Shown: piece after piece, positions 8,725 through 17,033 of the stretch
Position numbering within the stretch: the stretch's first letter is position 1
Layout of the letters: each line of letters starts with the position of its first letter
Origin: Mycobacterium sp.
Lineage (GTDB): Bacteria; Actinomycetota; Actinomycetes; Mycobacteriales; Mycobacteriaceae
Direction: 5' to 3'
Assembly (NCBI GenBank): GCA_031292665.1
Contig: JARLGR010000055.1
Coordinates: 1-42,423, forward strand
DNA length: 42,423 nucleotides
Translations under genes and position numbers: made by a program
The notes under the pieces: generated by a model
Databases searched by the model: none
Seen by the model: the letters and a program-made list of their open reading frames with translations, nothing else
Told to the model about the DNA's origin: nothing

Positions 8725-9737
8725 GTGTGTATTTCGCTGCTGCTGGAGATGGTGGCCGAGGCCCACCCCGAGCGCACCGCGCTGGTATCAGGCGAGCGGC
8801 GCTGGAGCGCCCGGGAACTCAGTGATCTCGCCGACGGCGGCTCCGGCGTCATCGCCACCTCGGGCGCGCAGCATGTCGTCTACGTCGGCGTCGGCGGGGC
8901 AATGTTGCCGGCATTGATCTTCGCATCGGCGCGCGCCGAGCGCGGATTCACCCCGGTCAACTACCGGCTGTCGGCCGAGGCGATCCAGGAGTTGATCGCC
9001 CGGCTGCCCGACCCCCTGGTCGTCGTCGACACCTGCTACCGCGACATGATCGCCCCCGCAACCCAGCGGCTGCTCACATCCGAAGAGTTTCTTGCCTCTG
9101 CCGCCACGGTGGCGCCCGCCAACGGTTTCGCCGATCCGATGATCACCGCACGTCCCACAACAACCCCGACGCGGTCATCGCCAAACGGCTGGCGTCGGTG
9201 GGCCGGCCGGTGGCCGGCATCGAGGTGCAGGTCCGTGCGGCCGACGGCACCGTCGTCGGGCCAGGGGAGATCGGCGAGCTTTACGTGCGGGGCGACCAGA
9301 TGTCGGGTAAGTACACCGGAATCGGCTCGGTGCTCGACGACCAGGGCTGGTTTCCCACCAGGGACGTGGCCACCCTCGACGAGGACGGATACTTATTCAT
9401 CAGCGGGCGCTCCGATGACACGATCATCCGCGGCGGCGAGAACATCGCACCCGCCGAACTCGAAGACGTGCTCATCGAACATCCCGATGTGCGTGAAGTC
9501 GCCGTCGTCGGCGTGGAGGACCCGCAGTGGGGCCAGGCGATCGCGGCCGTCGTGCTGCCCGCCGCCGGCGTCGACCCGGACCCCGAAGAACTGCGCGCGC
9601 ACGTCCGCGAGCACTTGCGGGGTTGGCGAACCCCCGACCACGTGGTTTTCTGCGAGGAGCTGCCGACCAATCCGACCGGCAAGATCCTGCGCCGCGAAAT
9701 TGTGTCAAGCCTGCGAAATATCAACGCCGAGAAGTGA
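8725..9737 (+). pseudogene. acyl-CoA synthetase with internal deletion and frame change
   Basis: The first frame (8725 to about 9150) encodes a ligase N-terminus: LLLEMVAEAHPERTALVSGE, PALIFASARAERGFTPVNYR and LPDPLVVVDTCYRDMIAPA. The C-terminal part is in another frame: HNNPDAVIAKRLASVGRPVA (about 9150), GEIGELYVRGDQMSG, GWFPTRDVATLDEDGYLFIS, SDDTIIRGGENIAPAELEDV and the lysine motif LPTNPTGKILRREI, ending at 9737. Everything between, including the SSGTTG-type P-loop and the YG-x-TE adenylate motif, is missing; I estimate about 200 residues. Such a protein could not activate a carboxylate. The C-terminal domain from ATG 9198 (179 residues) is open and could in principle still be made. Confidence 0.8.
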
Positions 9738-9746
9738 GGACGCACG

Positions 9747-10043
9747 ATGATGAAGAACGGCACCCGCCTGCAGAGCCAGGTCTGCGACACCCAGGTCATC
9801 GTCATCAAGTCCGCCGACAGTCTCGACGATCTGCGCTGCGGGGGCGCGCCGATGGTGGCGCTGGGCGCCGACCGCGCCGGTGAACTAAACCCGGCGTTCG
9901 CCGACGGCACCCTGATGGGCAAGCGCTACGTCGATGACCACGCCGCCGAAGTCTTGGTCACCAAAGCCGGCGCCGGCACACTGAGCATCGGCAATACCCC
10001 GCTGAGCCTCAAAGAAGCTAAGCCACTGCCGGCCAGCGACTGA
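9747..10043 (+). CDS. 98-residue protein of unknown function
   Basis: I do not recognise a named family. The protein is small and soluble-looking, with two cysteines (VCDTQVIVIKS and LRCGGAPM, residues about 12 and 31), and ends in AEVLVTKAGAGTLSIGNTPLSLKEAKPLPASD. There is no signal peptide or membrane segment. GAGGA lies upstream of two tandem ATG codons (9747, 9750). It begins 9 bp after the synthetase relic and was presumably its operon partner. Unlike that neighbour its frame is intact with normal codon composition, which argues that it is real and perhaps retained. A VCDT...RCGG protein paired with an acyl-CoA synthetase suggests an accessory or carrier role, but this is a guess. Confidence 0.65.
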   Translation: MMKNGTRLQSQVCDTQVIVIKSADSLDDLRCGGAPMVALGADRAGELNPAFADGTLMGKRYVDDHAAEVLVTKAGAGTLSIGNTPLSLKEAKPLPASD

Positions 10044-10075
10044 ACGCTTCCCGCACAACCGTATTCGGCGACCGC

Positions 10076-10106
10076 CTACCCGGTCGCGACCCTCGATGCC
10101 GGGTAG
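10076..10106 (+). terminator. terminator-like hairpin after the 98-residue protein
   Basis: Perfect 8-bp stem CTACCCGG / CCGGGTAG with a 15-nt loop, 33 bp after the stop codon at 10043. There is no T-tract, which is common for actinobacterial hairpins. Confidence 0.4.
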
Positions 10107-10359
10107 AATCCCGGTGCGCTGCCAGCTCTGCGGTCTCGCAGTTCGCGAGTGCGTCGCGGGCCGCCACCCGATGGACGCCAATTCGCCTCCCATGTCGTGA
10201 CGCACGCAGTGAGCCATCGCGTGCCGCCCGCAGGGCGGGAATTGGATGCGTAGCGACCCGGGTGGGGGCCACCATCGCTGCGCCGGTGAGGACCCGCCAA
10301 CCCCAGCGGCCTATAGCGTTATATATATACTGGTATCGAGCCAGTGCGAGGAGCGGACC
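10107..10359. other. intergenic region with AT-rich promoter of the MaoC gene
   Basis: No gene is visible in 10107-10310. At 10319-10331 a TTATATATATAC run forms an obvious AT-rich -10 region about 30 bp before the MaoC start; the ribosome site GCGAGGAGCGG follows at 10347-10357. Confidence 0.45.
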
Positions 10360-10818
10360 ATGAAAGTGATCACGTCGGTCGAAGACGCTGTCGACACCAT
10401 TGGCCAGGAGCTCGGGGTCGGCAACTGGAAAGAGATCGATCAGCAGCGCATCGACGCGTTCGCCGACGTCACCGAGGACCATCAATGGATCCACGTCGAC
10501 ACCGACCGCGCCAAGGCTGAAAGCCCTTATGGTGCCACGATCGCCCATGGCTTCCTGACGCTGTCGCTCATTCCGAAACTGAGCAAGGACACCTACCGGG
10601 TCGACAACGCCAAGATGGGGGTCAACTACGGACTCAACAAGGTGCGCTTCCTGGCCCCGGTGACCGCAGGCAGCCGGATCCGCGTGCGTTCCGAACTAGC
10701 CGCGGCCGACATGGTCAACGCGAACACCGTCAACCTCACCGTGCGCCACACCCTCGAGATCGAAGGGTCCGACCGACCCGCAGCCGTGGTCGAGCTGATC
10801 GCTCGGTACATCTTCTGA
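10360..10818 (+). CDS. MaoC-like (R)-specific enoyl-CoA hydratase
   Basis: A 152-residue hotdog hydratase that adds water to a trans-2-enoyl-CoA. The R-hydratase motif is present: FADVTEDHQWIHVDTDRAKA, with the catalytic pair Asp40 and His45, followed by PYGATIAHGFLTLSLI and the C-terminal strand set KVRFLAPVTAGSRIRVRSEL. The length is typical for single-hotdog members such as NodN or HtdZ types. The ATG at 10360 with GAGGAG upstream is preferred over an open frame reaching back to 10246, which shows no family sequence. It precedes the Ltp2-like gene, giving hydration followed by C-C cleavage, a sensible pair in side-chain or ring degradation. Confidence 0.88.
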   Translation: MKVITSVEDAVDTIGQELGVGNWKEIDQQRIDAFADVTEDHQWIHVDTDRAKAESPYGATIAHGFLTLSLIPKLSKDTYRVDNAKMGVNYGLNKVRFLAPVTAGSRIRVRSELAAADMVNANTVNLTVRHTLEIEGSDRPAAVVELIARYIF

Positions 10819-10898
10819 ATCCGGTTGTGGAATCAGGGCACCCGGTGGACCACCGCGCGGCCAGGGGGACCGGAAACCGGCTCCCGCGTCATAATCCG

Positions 10899-10917
10899 CT
10901 ATACAGTTGACGATATC
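10899..10917. promoter_or_regulatory. shared upstream motif C1, CTATACAGTTGACGATATC
   Basis: A 19-mer identical in 16 positions to 23840-23858, upstream of the LLM oxidoreductase. The core approximates a dyad ATAY-N-GT-NN-AC-N-ATAT. Here it lies 50 bp before the short frame at 10967 and 142 bp before the thiolase-fold gene. Confidence 0.45.
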
Positions 10918-10966
10918 GGCACGGGGCCAGCGCCACAGTGTCGTGGGAATGTGCTGGAGAGGACCT

Positions 10967-11062
10967 ATGAGCCAGGAGATGACCAACGGTGTCGGCGATC
11001 GGGTCGTCCGGCGGGCGCCGGTCAGAAATCAGTTGGGGCCATCCGGCCCGGTGTCGGCATGA
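10967..11062 (+). CDS. possible 31-residue leader or relic ORF coupled to the thiolase-fold gene
   Basis: ATG at 10967 is preceded by GGAGAGGACCT. The frame (MSQEMTNGVGDRVVRRAPVRNQ...) ends in a TGA that overlaps the ATG of the next gene (11059), the arrangement usual for DUF35/thiolase pairs in this group. The peptide matches nothing I know. It may be a coupling leader or the stump of a lost gene. Alternatively the downstream gene could simply use this upstream ribosome site. Confidence 0.35.
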   Translation: MSQEMTNGVGDRVVRRAPVRNQLGPSGPVSA

Positions 11063-12252
11063 ACCACGGACCCTTCGACGGCAAAGCCGTCATCACCGGG
11101 GCGGGAAAGTCTCAAGTGGGGCGGCGGCTGGGGCGCACCGGCCTGGAGCTCACGCTGGCGGCGGTGCTGCGGGCGATCGCTGACGCGGGCCTGGAGCCCG
11201 ACGACATTGACGGCATCGCCAGCTATCCCGGTCCGGGTGTGCCTGATCCCGGGTTCTCCGGCGCCACCATCACCGAGGTCCGCAACGCGCTGGGGCTCAG
11301 CTGCCGGTGGTACGTCTCGGCGATGGAGACCGCCGGCCAGATCGGCCCGGCGATCGAGGCGTGCATGGCAGTCACGCTGGGTCTGGCCAATCACGTGGTG
11401 GTTTACCGGTCGGTATGGGAATCCACCGCCGCCCACCAGGCCGGGGGCGGCCGCGCCTCGGTCCTCTTCAGCGGCGGCAAGCTGCCGCCGCACCTGGAGT
11501 GGGTCGCCCCGTTCGGGGCGCTCTCGGCGGCCAATTGGCTGGCTATGCCTGCCCAGCGGTACATGCATGACTTCGGGTTGACCCGTGAGCAACTGGGCTG
11601 GATTGCGATCAACGCGCGCCGCAACGCCGCACGCAATCCCGATGCGGTCTACCGGGAGCCGATGACGATGGAGGACTACCTGGGCGCCCGAATGATCTCC
11701 GAACCGCTGTGCCTGTATGACTGCGATGTTCCCTGCGATGGCGCGACTGCGGTCATCGTCTCGCGCCGCGACGCCGCCCGCGGTCTTCCGCGCCATCCCC
11801 TGACAGTGGAATCCGTGGGACCGGGCATGTTCGAGCGCGCCACGTGGGATCAACGCCGCGATGTGACCACGATGGCCGCCCACGATTCAGCCGCCACACT
11901 GTGGAAAAACACCTCGATGACCCCCGGCGACGTCGACATGGCGCAGCTCTACGACGGATTCAGCTTCTTGACGGTGATGTGGCTGGAAGCCATGGGATTC
12001 TGCGAGCACGGCCGCGTCGGCGAGTTCGTCGACGGCGGTGAACGGATCGCCCTCGATGGCGATCTGCCGCTCAACACCAGTGGCGGCCAGCTCTCGGGTG
12101 GCCGTTTGCATGGTATGGGCTTTCTGCATGAGGCCTGCGTCCAGCTGTGGGGTGAGGGCGGCGAACGCCAAGCGCCCAAAAGCCCGGAAGTGGTGGCCGT
12201 CGGGGTCGGCGGCGGACCGGTGGCTGGGTCAATGTTGTTGAGCAGCCGCTGA
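11059..12252 (+). CDS. thiolase-fold lipid-transfer protein, Ltp2-like (probable retro-aldolase)
   Basis: A 397-residue SCP2/Ltp-type thiolase superfamily member. Characteristic segments are AVLRAIADAGLEPDDIDGIA, LYDGFSFLTVMWLEAMGFC (about 297-315) and LPLNTSGGQLSGGRLHGMGF (about 337-355). The nucleophilic cysteine expected near residue 89 is missing: the stretch reads WYVSAMETAGQIG, with Met and Glu there. Loss of this Cys is typical of Ltp2-type aldolases, which split beta-hydroxy-acyl-CoA side chains and need a DUF35 partner. The only DUF35 gene in the window is at 32731, 21 kb away, so pairing with it is plausible but unproven. The start overlaps the stop of the 31-codon frame. Confidence 0.82.
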   Translation: MNHGPFDGKAVITGAGKSQVGRRLGRTGLELTLAAVLRAIADAGLEPDDIDGIASYPGPGVPDPGFSGATITEVRNALGLSCRWYVSAMETAGQIGPAIEACMAVTLGLANHVVVYRSVWESTAAHQAGGGRASVLFSGGKLPPHLEWVAPFGALSAANWLAMPAQRYMHDFGLTREQLGWIAINARRNAARNPDAVYREPMTMEDYLGARMISEPLCLYDCDVPCDGATAVIVSRRDAARGLPRHPLTVESVGPGMFERATWDQRRDVTTMAAHDSAATLWKNTSMTPGDVDMAQLYDGFSFLTVMWLEAMGFCEHGRVGEFVDGGERIALDGDLPLNTSGGQLSGGRLHGMGFLHEACVQLWGEGGERQAPKSPEVVAVGVGGGPVAGSMLLSSR

Positions 12253-12290
12253 TCTCACGATCGCGGGCCGTTCCATGAAAGGAACCACCA

Positions 12291-13106
12291 ATGCCGTCCG
12301 TCGGATTCATCGGTGCGGGACAACTCGGCGAACCGATGGTGGAACGCCTGCTCGCCGCCGGGCATCCAGTGACCGTCTACGCCCGGCGCCCAGACGTGCG
12401 TTCGCGGTTGGCCGACCAGGGCGCAGTAGTAGCCGAGTCGGTGGCCGGCCTCGCCGCCGACAGCGACATCCTGATCTCCTGCCTGTTCTCCGATGCCCAG
12501 CTGCGCGCGACCGGTTTAGGCCCAGAAGGTTTCATCGCCAACGCCAAACCCGGCGCGGTGTTCGTATCGCACACCACCGGAACCACCGCCACCCTGACCG
12601 AGCTGGCGGATAGCGCCGCGAGCCCACCGGCGATCCTCGATGCGCCGGTCAGCGGTACCGCCGACCACATCGCCGCGGGCACACTGACCGTACTCGTCGG
12701 CGGGCGCGGCGACGACGTCAAGCGGGCGCGACCGATCCTGGCCGCCTACGCCGACCCGATTATCGCCACCGGCGAACTCGGGAGCGCGCTTCGAATCAAG
12801 CTGATCAACAATGTGTTGTTTGCGGCCAACGCACAGCTGCTGGCCGCGGCCGCGCAGGTCGGTGAACAACTCGGTATTGCGCCGCAGGCGTTCCTCGACG
12901 CGCTGCTGGTGTGCAGCGGATCCAGCAGCGCGGCAACCTACGCAAAAGGCGTTGGCGGACTGGGCAGATTCGCTGAGGCGGCCGCGCCGTTCCTGGCCAA
13001 GGACGTGGCCGCCGCTGTCGCCGCCGCCGAACAGGCCGGAGCGGATCTGGGACTGCTGCAGGCGGTGGTCACCGAGGGGCCGCTGGACCTGGCGACCAAC
13101 CGCTAG
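12291..13106 (+). CDS. NAD(P)-binding beta-hydroxyacid dehydrogenase family protein
   Basis: A 271-residue member of the 3-hydroxyisobutyrate / 6-phosphogluconate dehydrogenase-like family. The dinucleotide fold begins GFIGAGQLGEPM (residues 5-16). The substrate-binding signature DAPVSGTADHIAAGTLTVLV is at 117-136, and the catalytic lysine is Lys170 in RIKLINNVLFAAN with Asn173/174. The all-alpha C-terminal domain is shorter than usual. The final His/Lys motif of true 3-hydroxyisobutyrate dehydrogenases is not evident. ATG 12291 follows GAAAGGAACCACC. It lies 38 bp behind the Ltp2-like gene, in the same direction, and may oxidise a hydroxy-acid or reduce an aldehyde released there. Confidence 0.85.
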   Translation: MPSVGFIGAGQLGEPMVERLLAAGHPVTVYARRPDVRSRLADQGAVVAESVAGLAADSDILISCLFSDAQLRATGLGPEGFIANAKPGAVFVSHTTGTTATLTELADSAASPPAILDAPVSGTADHIAAGTLTVLVGGRGDDVKRARPILAAYADPIIATGELGSALRIKLINNVLFAANAQLLAAAAQVGEQLGIAPQAFLDALLVCSGSSSAATYAKGVGGLGRFAEAAAPFLAKDVAAAVAAAEQAGADLGLLQAVVTEGPLDLATNR

Positions 13107-13194
13107 AGGGCGTGTGCGGCACTCCCGGGCCGACGACACGCAGCCGCGGCGCAGGCGGCGGCAACGTCGACGCGAACCCGTCTTGGCCACGTGC

Positions 13195-13282
13195 GCGCCG
13201 AAGAGGTCGCCCCGGCGACGAGCGGGCCGCCCGCGACGGGGTGGTCGCCTGCCCGCAACGCATGCTGATCCTCGAGGACTAG
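13195..13282 (+). pseudogene. possible 3Fe-4S/4Fe-4S ferredoxin C-terminal relic
   Basis: In one frame the region ends GDERAARDGVVACPQRMLILED-stop, which resembles the tail of small P450-associated ferredoxins (a Cys-Pro followed by the terminal beta-strand). An upstream piece, GGNVDANP then VRAEEVAP, needs a frame change. The N-terminal Cys motif is not visible. Weak but worth recording, because no intact ferredoxin gene exists in the window. Confidence 0.3.
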
Positions 13283-13332
13283 CGCCGCTTCTTGCCAAAA
13301 GGCCCCGTCACGTTAGACTCTGCTTGGAGATA

Positions 13333-13347
13333 ACTCACCAAGTTAAC
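13333..13347. promoter_or_regulatory. predicted operator B4, ACTcACcaaGTtAAC
   Basis: Fits the right half of GTTNAC-N3-GTNAAC exactly and the left half partly. It overlaps a perfect 10-bp palindrome AAGTTAACTT (13340-13349), 12 bp before the start of the fused dehydrogenase. Confidence 0.45.
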
Positions 13348-13361
13348 TTTGTGGGGTTTTC

Positions 13362-15692
13362 ATGCACCAGTCCACCGAGTGGCGACCGCGGCTCCAGGAG
13401 CTGCTTGCCGACTACGTCCGTCGGCAGGCCGAGCTCAGAGCCGAGGCCAAGGCCGACGGGGTCAAGATTGACCGGGGCGAGGCCGCGCGAGCCTGGCATG
13501 CCGAGCTCGTGGACCATGGGCTCGCCGCGCCAGGATGGCCCAAATCGGCTGGTGGGCTTGAGCTTTCCGTCGAAGAGCAGCTCGACTACTACCGGATGAC
13601 CACGGCGGCCGGCGCGCCGCCACACCCGTGCCAGCTGTCTTTCACCCTCGCGCCGACACTGATCTCCCACGGCACGCAGGAGCAGAAGGATCGTTTCCTG
13701 CGGCCGTTGCTGCGGGCCGACGAGTTCTGGTGTCAGGGATTCTCCGAACCGGGCGCCGGCAGCGATTTGGCGTCACTGTCCACCCGCGCGGTCCGCGACG
13801 GCGCCATCTATCGGGTCACCGGCCAGAAGGTGTGGACGTCGATGGCCGACCGTGCCGACTGGATGTTCGCGCTGGTGCGTACCGGGCCGCCCGGCCGCAG
13901 CACCGACGGCATCACCTACCTGCTGATCCCGATGGACAGCCCGGGAATCACCGTGCGTCCGCTGCGCGACATCAGCGGCGGCGCACACTTCGCCGAAGTG
14001 TTCTTCGACGACGTCGTGGTCCCCGTCGACCATCGCGTCGGCGTCGAAGGACAGGGCTGGTCGATCATGCGGACCTCGCTGGCCCATGAACGCGCCACGG
14101 CATTCCTCGCCGACGAGTTCAAGTACCGCCGCACGGTCGACCAGGTGGTCAGGCTGTTGGTGACGCGCGGGCTCGACTCCGATCCGCTGGTGCGCCAGCA
14201 CATCGCCCGACTGGAGTCCGACGTGCGCGCCATCGCCGCCAACAGCGCCCGGGCGCTGTCGGCCGTGCTGCGCGGTGAGGACCCCGGCGGGGTAGCTTCG
14301 GTCAACCGGCTGGTCAAATCGGAGTTCGAGCAACGCATGCATGCCCTGGCGCTGCGCGCCAGCGGTCCTCACGCCGCGCTGGGCAGCCGTGCCGCCGACA
14401 CTGTCGACGGCGGCCGCTGGACCTACGGTTACCTGATGAGCCGCGCCACCACCATTGGGGCGGGCACCGCCGAGATTCAGCGCAACACCATCGCTGAGGC
14501 GGTGCTGGGCCTGCCGTCCCACCGTGGCGAGGGCACACGGGCCGCGGCCGTCATTCCGGGCGCCCCGCTGGCCGTGACCGAGCCCAGCGAGGTCGAGTTA
14601 CGCGACGTACTGGCCAAGGCCCTGCGCACGCGTGTCGACGTGACGGCGCTGCTGGACTCCGGGCGGCCCTTCGACATCGCTGACCCCGCGGTGTGGTCGG
14701 CGCTGGTCGACTTCGGGCTGCCCGGGTTGGCGGTCGAGGAATCGGCGGGCGGTGCCGGCGCCGCGCCACGGCTGCTGTATGCGGCCATCGAGGAGGCCGC
14801 CGCGGCGCTGGCGCCCGCACCGCTCGTTCCCACCGTCATCGCCCTCGACGTCGCCGTGCAGACTGGCGCCACCGCGGCAGCCCAGCGCATCACTGCCGGG
14901 GCTGCGGCCGCGTTCGCGGTGCCCCTTCACGATGACGGCTGGGTCACCAGCGGTATCGAACTACCTGCGTGGGACGGGTCTAGGCTCACCGGAGTCGTGC
15001 CCGTCGTGGCCGGAGCCCCAGTGGCCGAGATTCTGCTGGTGTTGGCTCGATCGGAGGGCGGCGAGGGTGAACTCCTCGTCGCCGTGGATCCCGGCGACGC
15101 GGGCGTGCACGTCGCGGCGCAGCAGCCGCTGGACCTGACCGCGACCATCGGTTCGGTGACCCTCACCGGCGCGACCGGGCAGCCGCTGAGCTCCGGCAGC
15201 ACTCTTCGGCACGGTCTGCGCAGCGCCCGGCGGCGGGCCCTGCTGGCCGTCGCCGCCGACTCGGTCGGCGTCGCAGCCCGCGCGCTGAGCATGGCGGTCG
15301 CCTGGGCCGGTGCGCGTCAACAATTCGGCCGACCGATCGGCAGCTTCCAGGCGATCTCGCACCGCTGCGCCGACATGCTCGTCGCGCTGGAAGGCGCGCG
15401 AAGCCAGGTCCAGGCCGCCGCCGCGGCCGATCTGGACGCCGACGAGTCGGACTGCCCGGTCAACCTGGCCGCCGCAGCCGCCTTGGACAGCGCGGTCAGC
15501 GCCGCCGAGGCGACGATTCAGATCCACGGCGGGATCGGCTTCACCTGGGAGCACCCGGCCCATCTGCTGCTGCGCCGCGCCCAGGCCAACGCCGTGGCAG
15601 TGGGCCGGGCCGAGGCGCTGCGCGACCGTGCCGCACGCGAGCTGCTGGCCCCATGGCAGGAACACCGCCTCGAACAGGCATTGACACGATGA
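13362..15692 (+). CDS. fused two-domain acyl-CoA dehydrogenase (FadE34-like architecture)
   Basis: A 776-residue protein holding two complete dehydrogenase units in one chain. Unit 1 (about 1-390) has WCQGFSEPGAGSDLASLSTR, GQKVWTSMADRADWMFALVR and IGAGTAEIQRNTIAEAVLGLP; the usual catalytic-Glu position in GAGT is Ala. Unit 2 (about 405-765) is the shorter beta type with ARQQFGRPIGSFQAISHRCADM and IHGGIGFTWEHPAHLLLRRA, where the Glu of TWEH is the likely base by analogy with alpha2beta2 steroid dehydrogenases. Separate alpha and beta subunits are the rule elsewhere in this window, so this is the fused version of the same enzyme. Such fusions act on bulky cyclic side chains. The next gene starts 28 bp downstream. 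Confidence 0.92.
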   Translation: MHQSTEWRPRLQELLADYVRRQAELRAEAKADGVKIDRGEAARAWHAELVDHGLAAPGWPKSAGGLELSVEEQLDYYRMTTAAGAPPHPCQLSFTLAPTLISHGTQEQKDRFLRPLLRADEFWCQGFSEPGAGSDLASLSTRAVRDGAIYRVTGQKVWTSMADRADWMFALVRTGPPGRSTDGITYLLIPMDSPGITVRPLRDISGGAHFAEVFFDDVVVPVDHRVGVEGQGWSIMRTSLAHERATAFLADEFKYRRTVDQVVRLLVTRGLDSDPLVRQHIARLESDVRAIAANSARALSAVLRGEDPGGVASVNRLVKSEFEQRMHALALRASGPHAALGSRAADTVDGGRWTYGYLMSRATTIGAGTAEIQRNTIAEAVLGLPSHRGEGTRAAAVIPGAPLAVTEPSEVELRDVLAKALRTRVDVTALLDSGRPFDIADPAVWSALVDFGLPGLAVEESAGGAGAAPRLLYAAIEEAAAALAPAPLVPTVIALDVAVQTGATAAAQRITAGAAAAFAVPLHDDGWVTSGIELPAWDGSRLTGVVPVVAGAPVAEILLVLARSEGGEGELLVAVDPGDAGVHVAAQQPLDLTATIGSVTLTGATGQPLSSGSTLRHGLRSARRRALLAVAADSVGVAARALSMAVAWAGARQQFGRPIGSFQAISHRCADMLVALEGARSQVQAAAAADLDADESDCPVNLAAAAALDSAVSAAEATIQIHGGIGFTWEHPAHLLLRRAQANAVAVGRAEALRDRAARELLAPWQEHRLEQALTR

Positions 15693-15720
15693 CGATTCGT
15701 TGACGGAGGGCACTAGACCG

Positions 15721-16902
15721 ATGGAATACGGGACGGGTCCGGAACTGGAGGCCTTCCGCATCGAGGTGCGACAGTTTATCGCCACGCATGCGCCGGCGAT
15801 CCCGCCGCGCGCCGGGGTGCGCAGTGCCGAGGACGCCCACGAGAATGAACTTCTCAACCAGTGGGCGGCCCGGCTCTACCAGGCCGGCTACGCGGGCGCC
15901 GATTGGCCGGCCGAATACGGTGGCCGGGACGGCTGGACGACCGAGCACGGGGTGGTGGTCGGCGAGGAGCTGGCGCGGGCGCAGGCGCCCGGCCTGCCCA
16001 GCGGCAACGTGCTGGCTGCCCAGGCGCTCATCGCCTACGGCGCTGACGAGCAGCGCAGCCGGCACCTGCCGGCGATCCGCGCGGGTCAGCAGAAGTGGTG
16101 CCAGCTGTTCTCCGAGCCCGGCGCCGGCAGCGACCTGGCCGCGCTGCGCACCAAGGCGGTACCCGACGGCGACGTCTACCGCGTCAACGGCCAGAAGGTG
16201 TGGACGACCGACGGGCAGTGGGCGCAGTTCGGCTACCTGCTGGCCCGCACCGACGCCGAGGCGCCCAAGCACCAAGGCATCAGCGCGTTCATCTGCGAGA
16301 TGTCCACACCCGGTGTCACCGTGCGTCCGCTGCGCGAGATCACCGGGACGTCGGACTTCAACGAAGTGTTCTTCGACGACGTTGAGATCCCCGCGGCCAA
16401 CATGCTCGGCAAGCCCGGCGAGGGATGGGCGATCGCCAACTCCACACTGGCCCATGAACGCAGCAACGTCGGCGCCATCGTCGTCAAGCTGCGACTGGCC
16501 CTGGAAGCGCTGACCGATCTGGCCCGCCGGGTCACCATCGACGGCCGCCGCGCCCTCGACAGCGACCGGGTCCGTGACCAGATCGGGATGTTCACCGCTC
16601 AGGTGGACGCCCTCTCTGCGCTGACCTACGCCAACATCACCCGATGGACCCGCGGCACCGAGCGCCGGCACGACGCCGCGATGGCCAAGCTGATGTTCAG
16701 TGAACTGAACCTGGCCATCGCGACCTTCGCCGTCGACCTGGCGGGGGAGGACGGTGTTCTGGTCGGCGGTGACCCCCAGGTGCTCGACGGCGGACGCTGG
16801 CAAGACGAGTGGCTCTATGCCCGTGCCTTCACCATCGCCGGTGGCAGCAGCGAGATCATGCGCAACCTCATCGCCGAGCGCGGGCTCGGCCTGCCACGCT
16901 GA
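15721..16902 (+). CDS. acyl-CoA dehydrogenase, alpha-type subunit
   Basis: A 393-residue dehydrogenase with QLFSEPGAGSDLAALRTKAV, GQKVWTTDGQWAQFGYLLAR, EVFFDDVEIPAANMLGKPGEGW and the tail FTIAGGSSEIMRNLIAERGLGLPR. In the GGSSE motif the classical catalytic Glu of MCAD is absent, as in alpha subunits of heterotetrameric enzymes whose base comes from elsewhere. ATG 15721 is chosen because GGAGGG sits 11-16 bases upstream; the open frame extends slightly to a TTG at 15700. It shares promoter direction with the fused enzyme at 13362. The beta-type gene at 17034-18035 faces it from the opposite strand and is a candidate partner. Confidence 0.9.
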   Translation: MEYGTGPELEAFRIEVRQFIATHAPAIPPRAGVRSAEDAHENELLNQWAARLYQAGYAGADWPAEYGGRDGWTTEHGVVVGEELARAQAPGLPSGNVLAAQALIAYGADEQRSRHLPAIRAGQQKWCQLFSEPGAGSDLAALRTKAVPDGDVYRVNGQKVWTTDGQWAQFGYLLARTDAEAPKHQGISAFICEMSTPGVTVRPLREITGTSDFNEVFFDDVEIPAANMLGKPGEGWAIANSTLAHERSNVGAIVVKLRLALEALTDLARRVTIDGRRALDSDRVRDQIGMFTAQVDALSALTYANITRWTRGTERRHDAAMAKLMFSELNLAIATFAVDLAGEDGVLVGGDPQVLDGGRWQDEWLYARAFTIAGGSSEIMRNLIAERGLGLPR

Positions 16903-17033
16903 CCGGTTGCTTGCCGGCGCAGCCATCAGCGCAAGCCGAAGACCGCTCAGCACAACGGATCTGGCACGACCTCATCAGGGATCGGTCGGCGGCCGCGGTT
17001 GCTCGGCGGCCGGGGCCGCTCCGCCACGGGGGC

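Noticed and set aside
10319..10331. TATATATATA run considered as a replication or integration site
   Set aside because: It is short, single, and located where a -10 promoter region is expected before the MaoC gene.
15541..16953. A 470-codon minus-strand open frame opposite the alpha dehydrogenase
   Set aside because: It is the mirror of a conserved dehydrogenase gene and shows no family motif.
16903..17033. GC-rich inverted sequences between the convergent dehydrogenase genes as a bidirectional terminator
   Set aside because: Several overlapping GGCCGC repeats can pair, but none gives a clean stem; too ambiguous to call.
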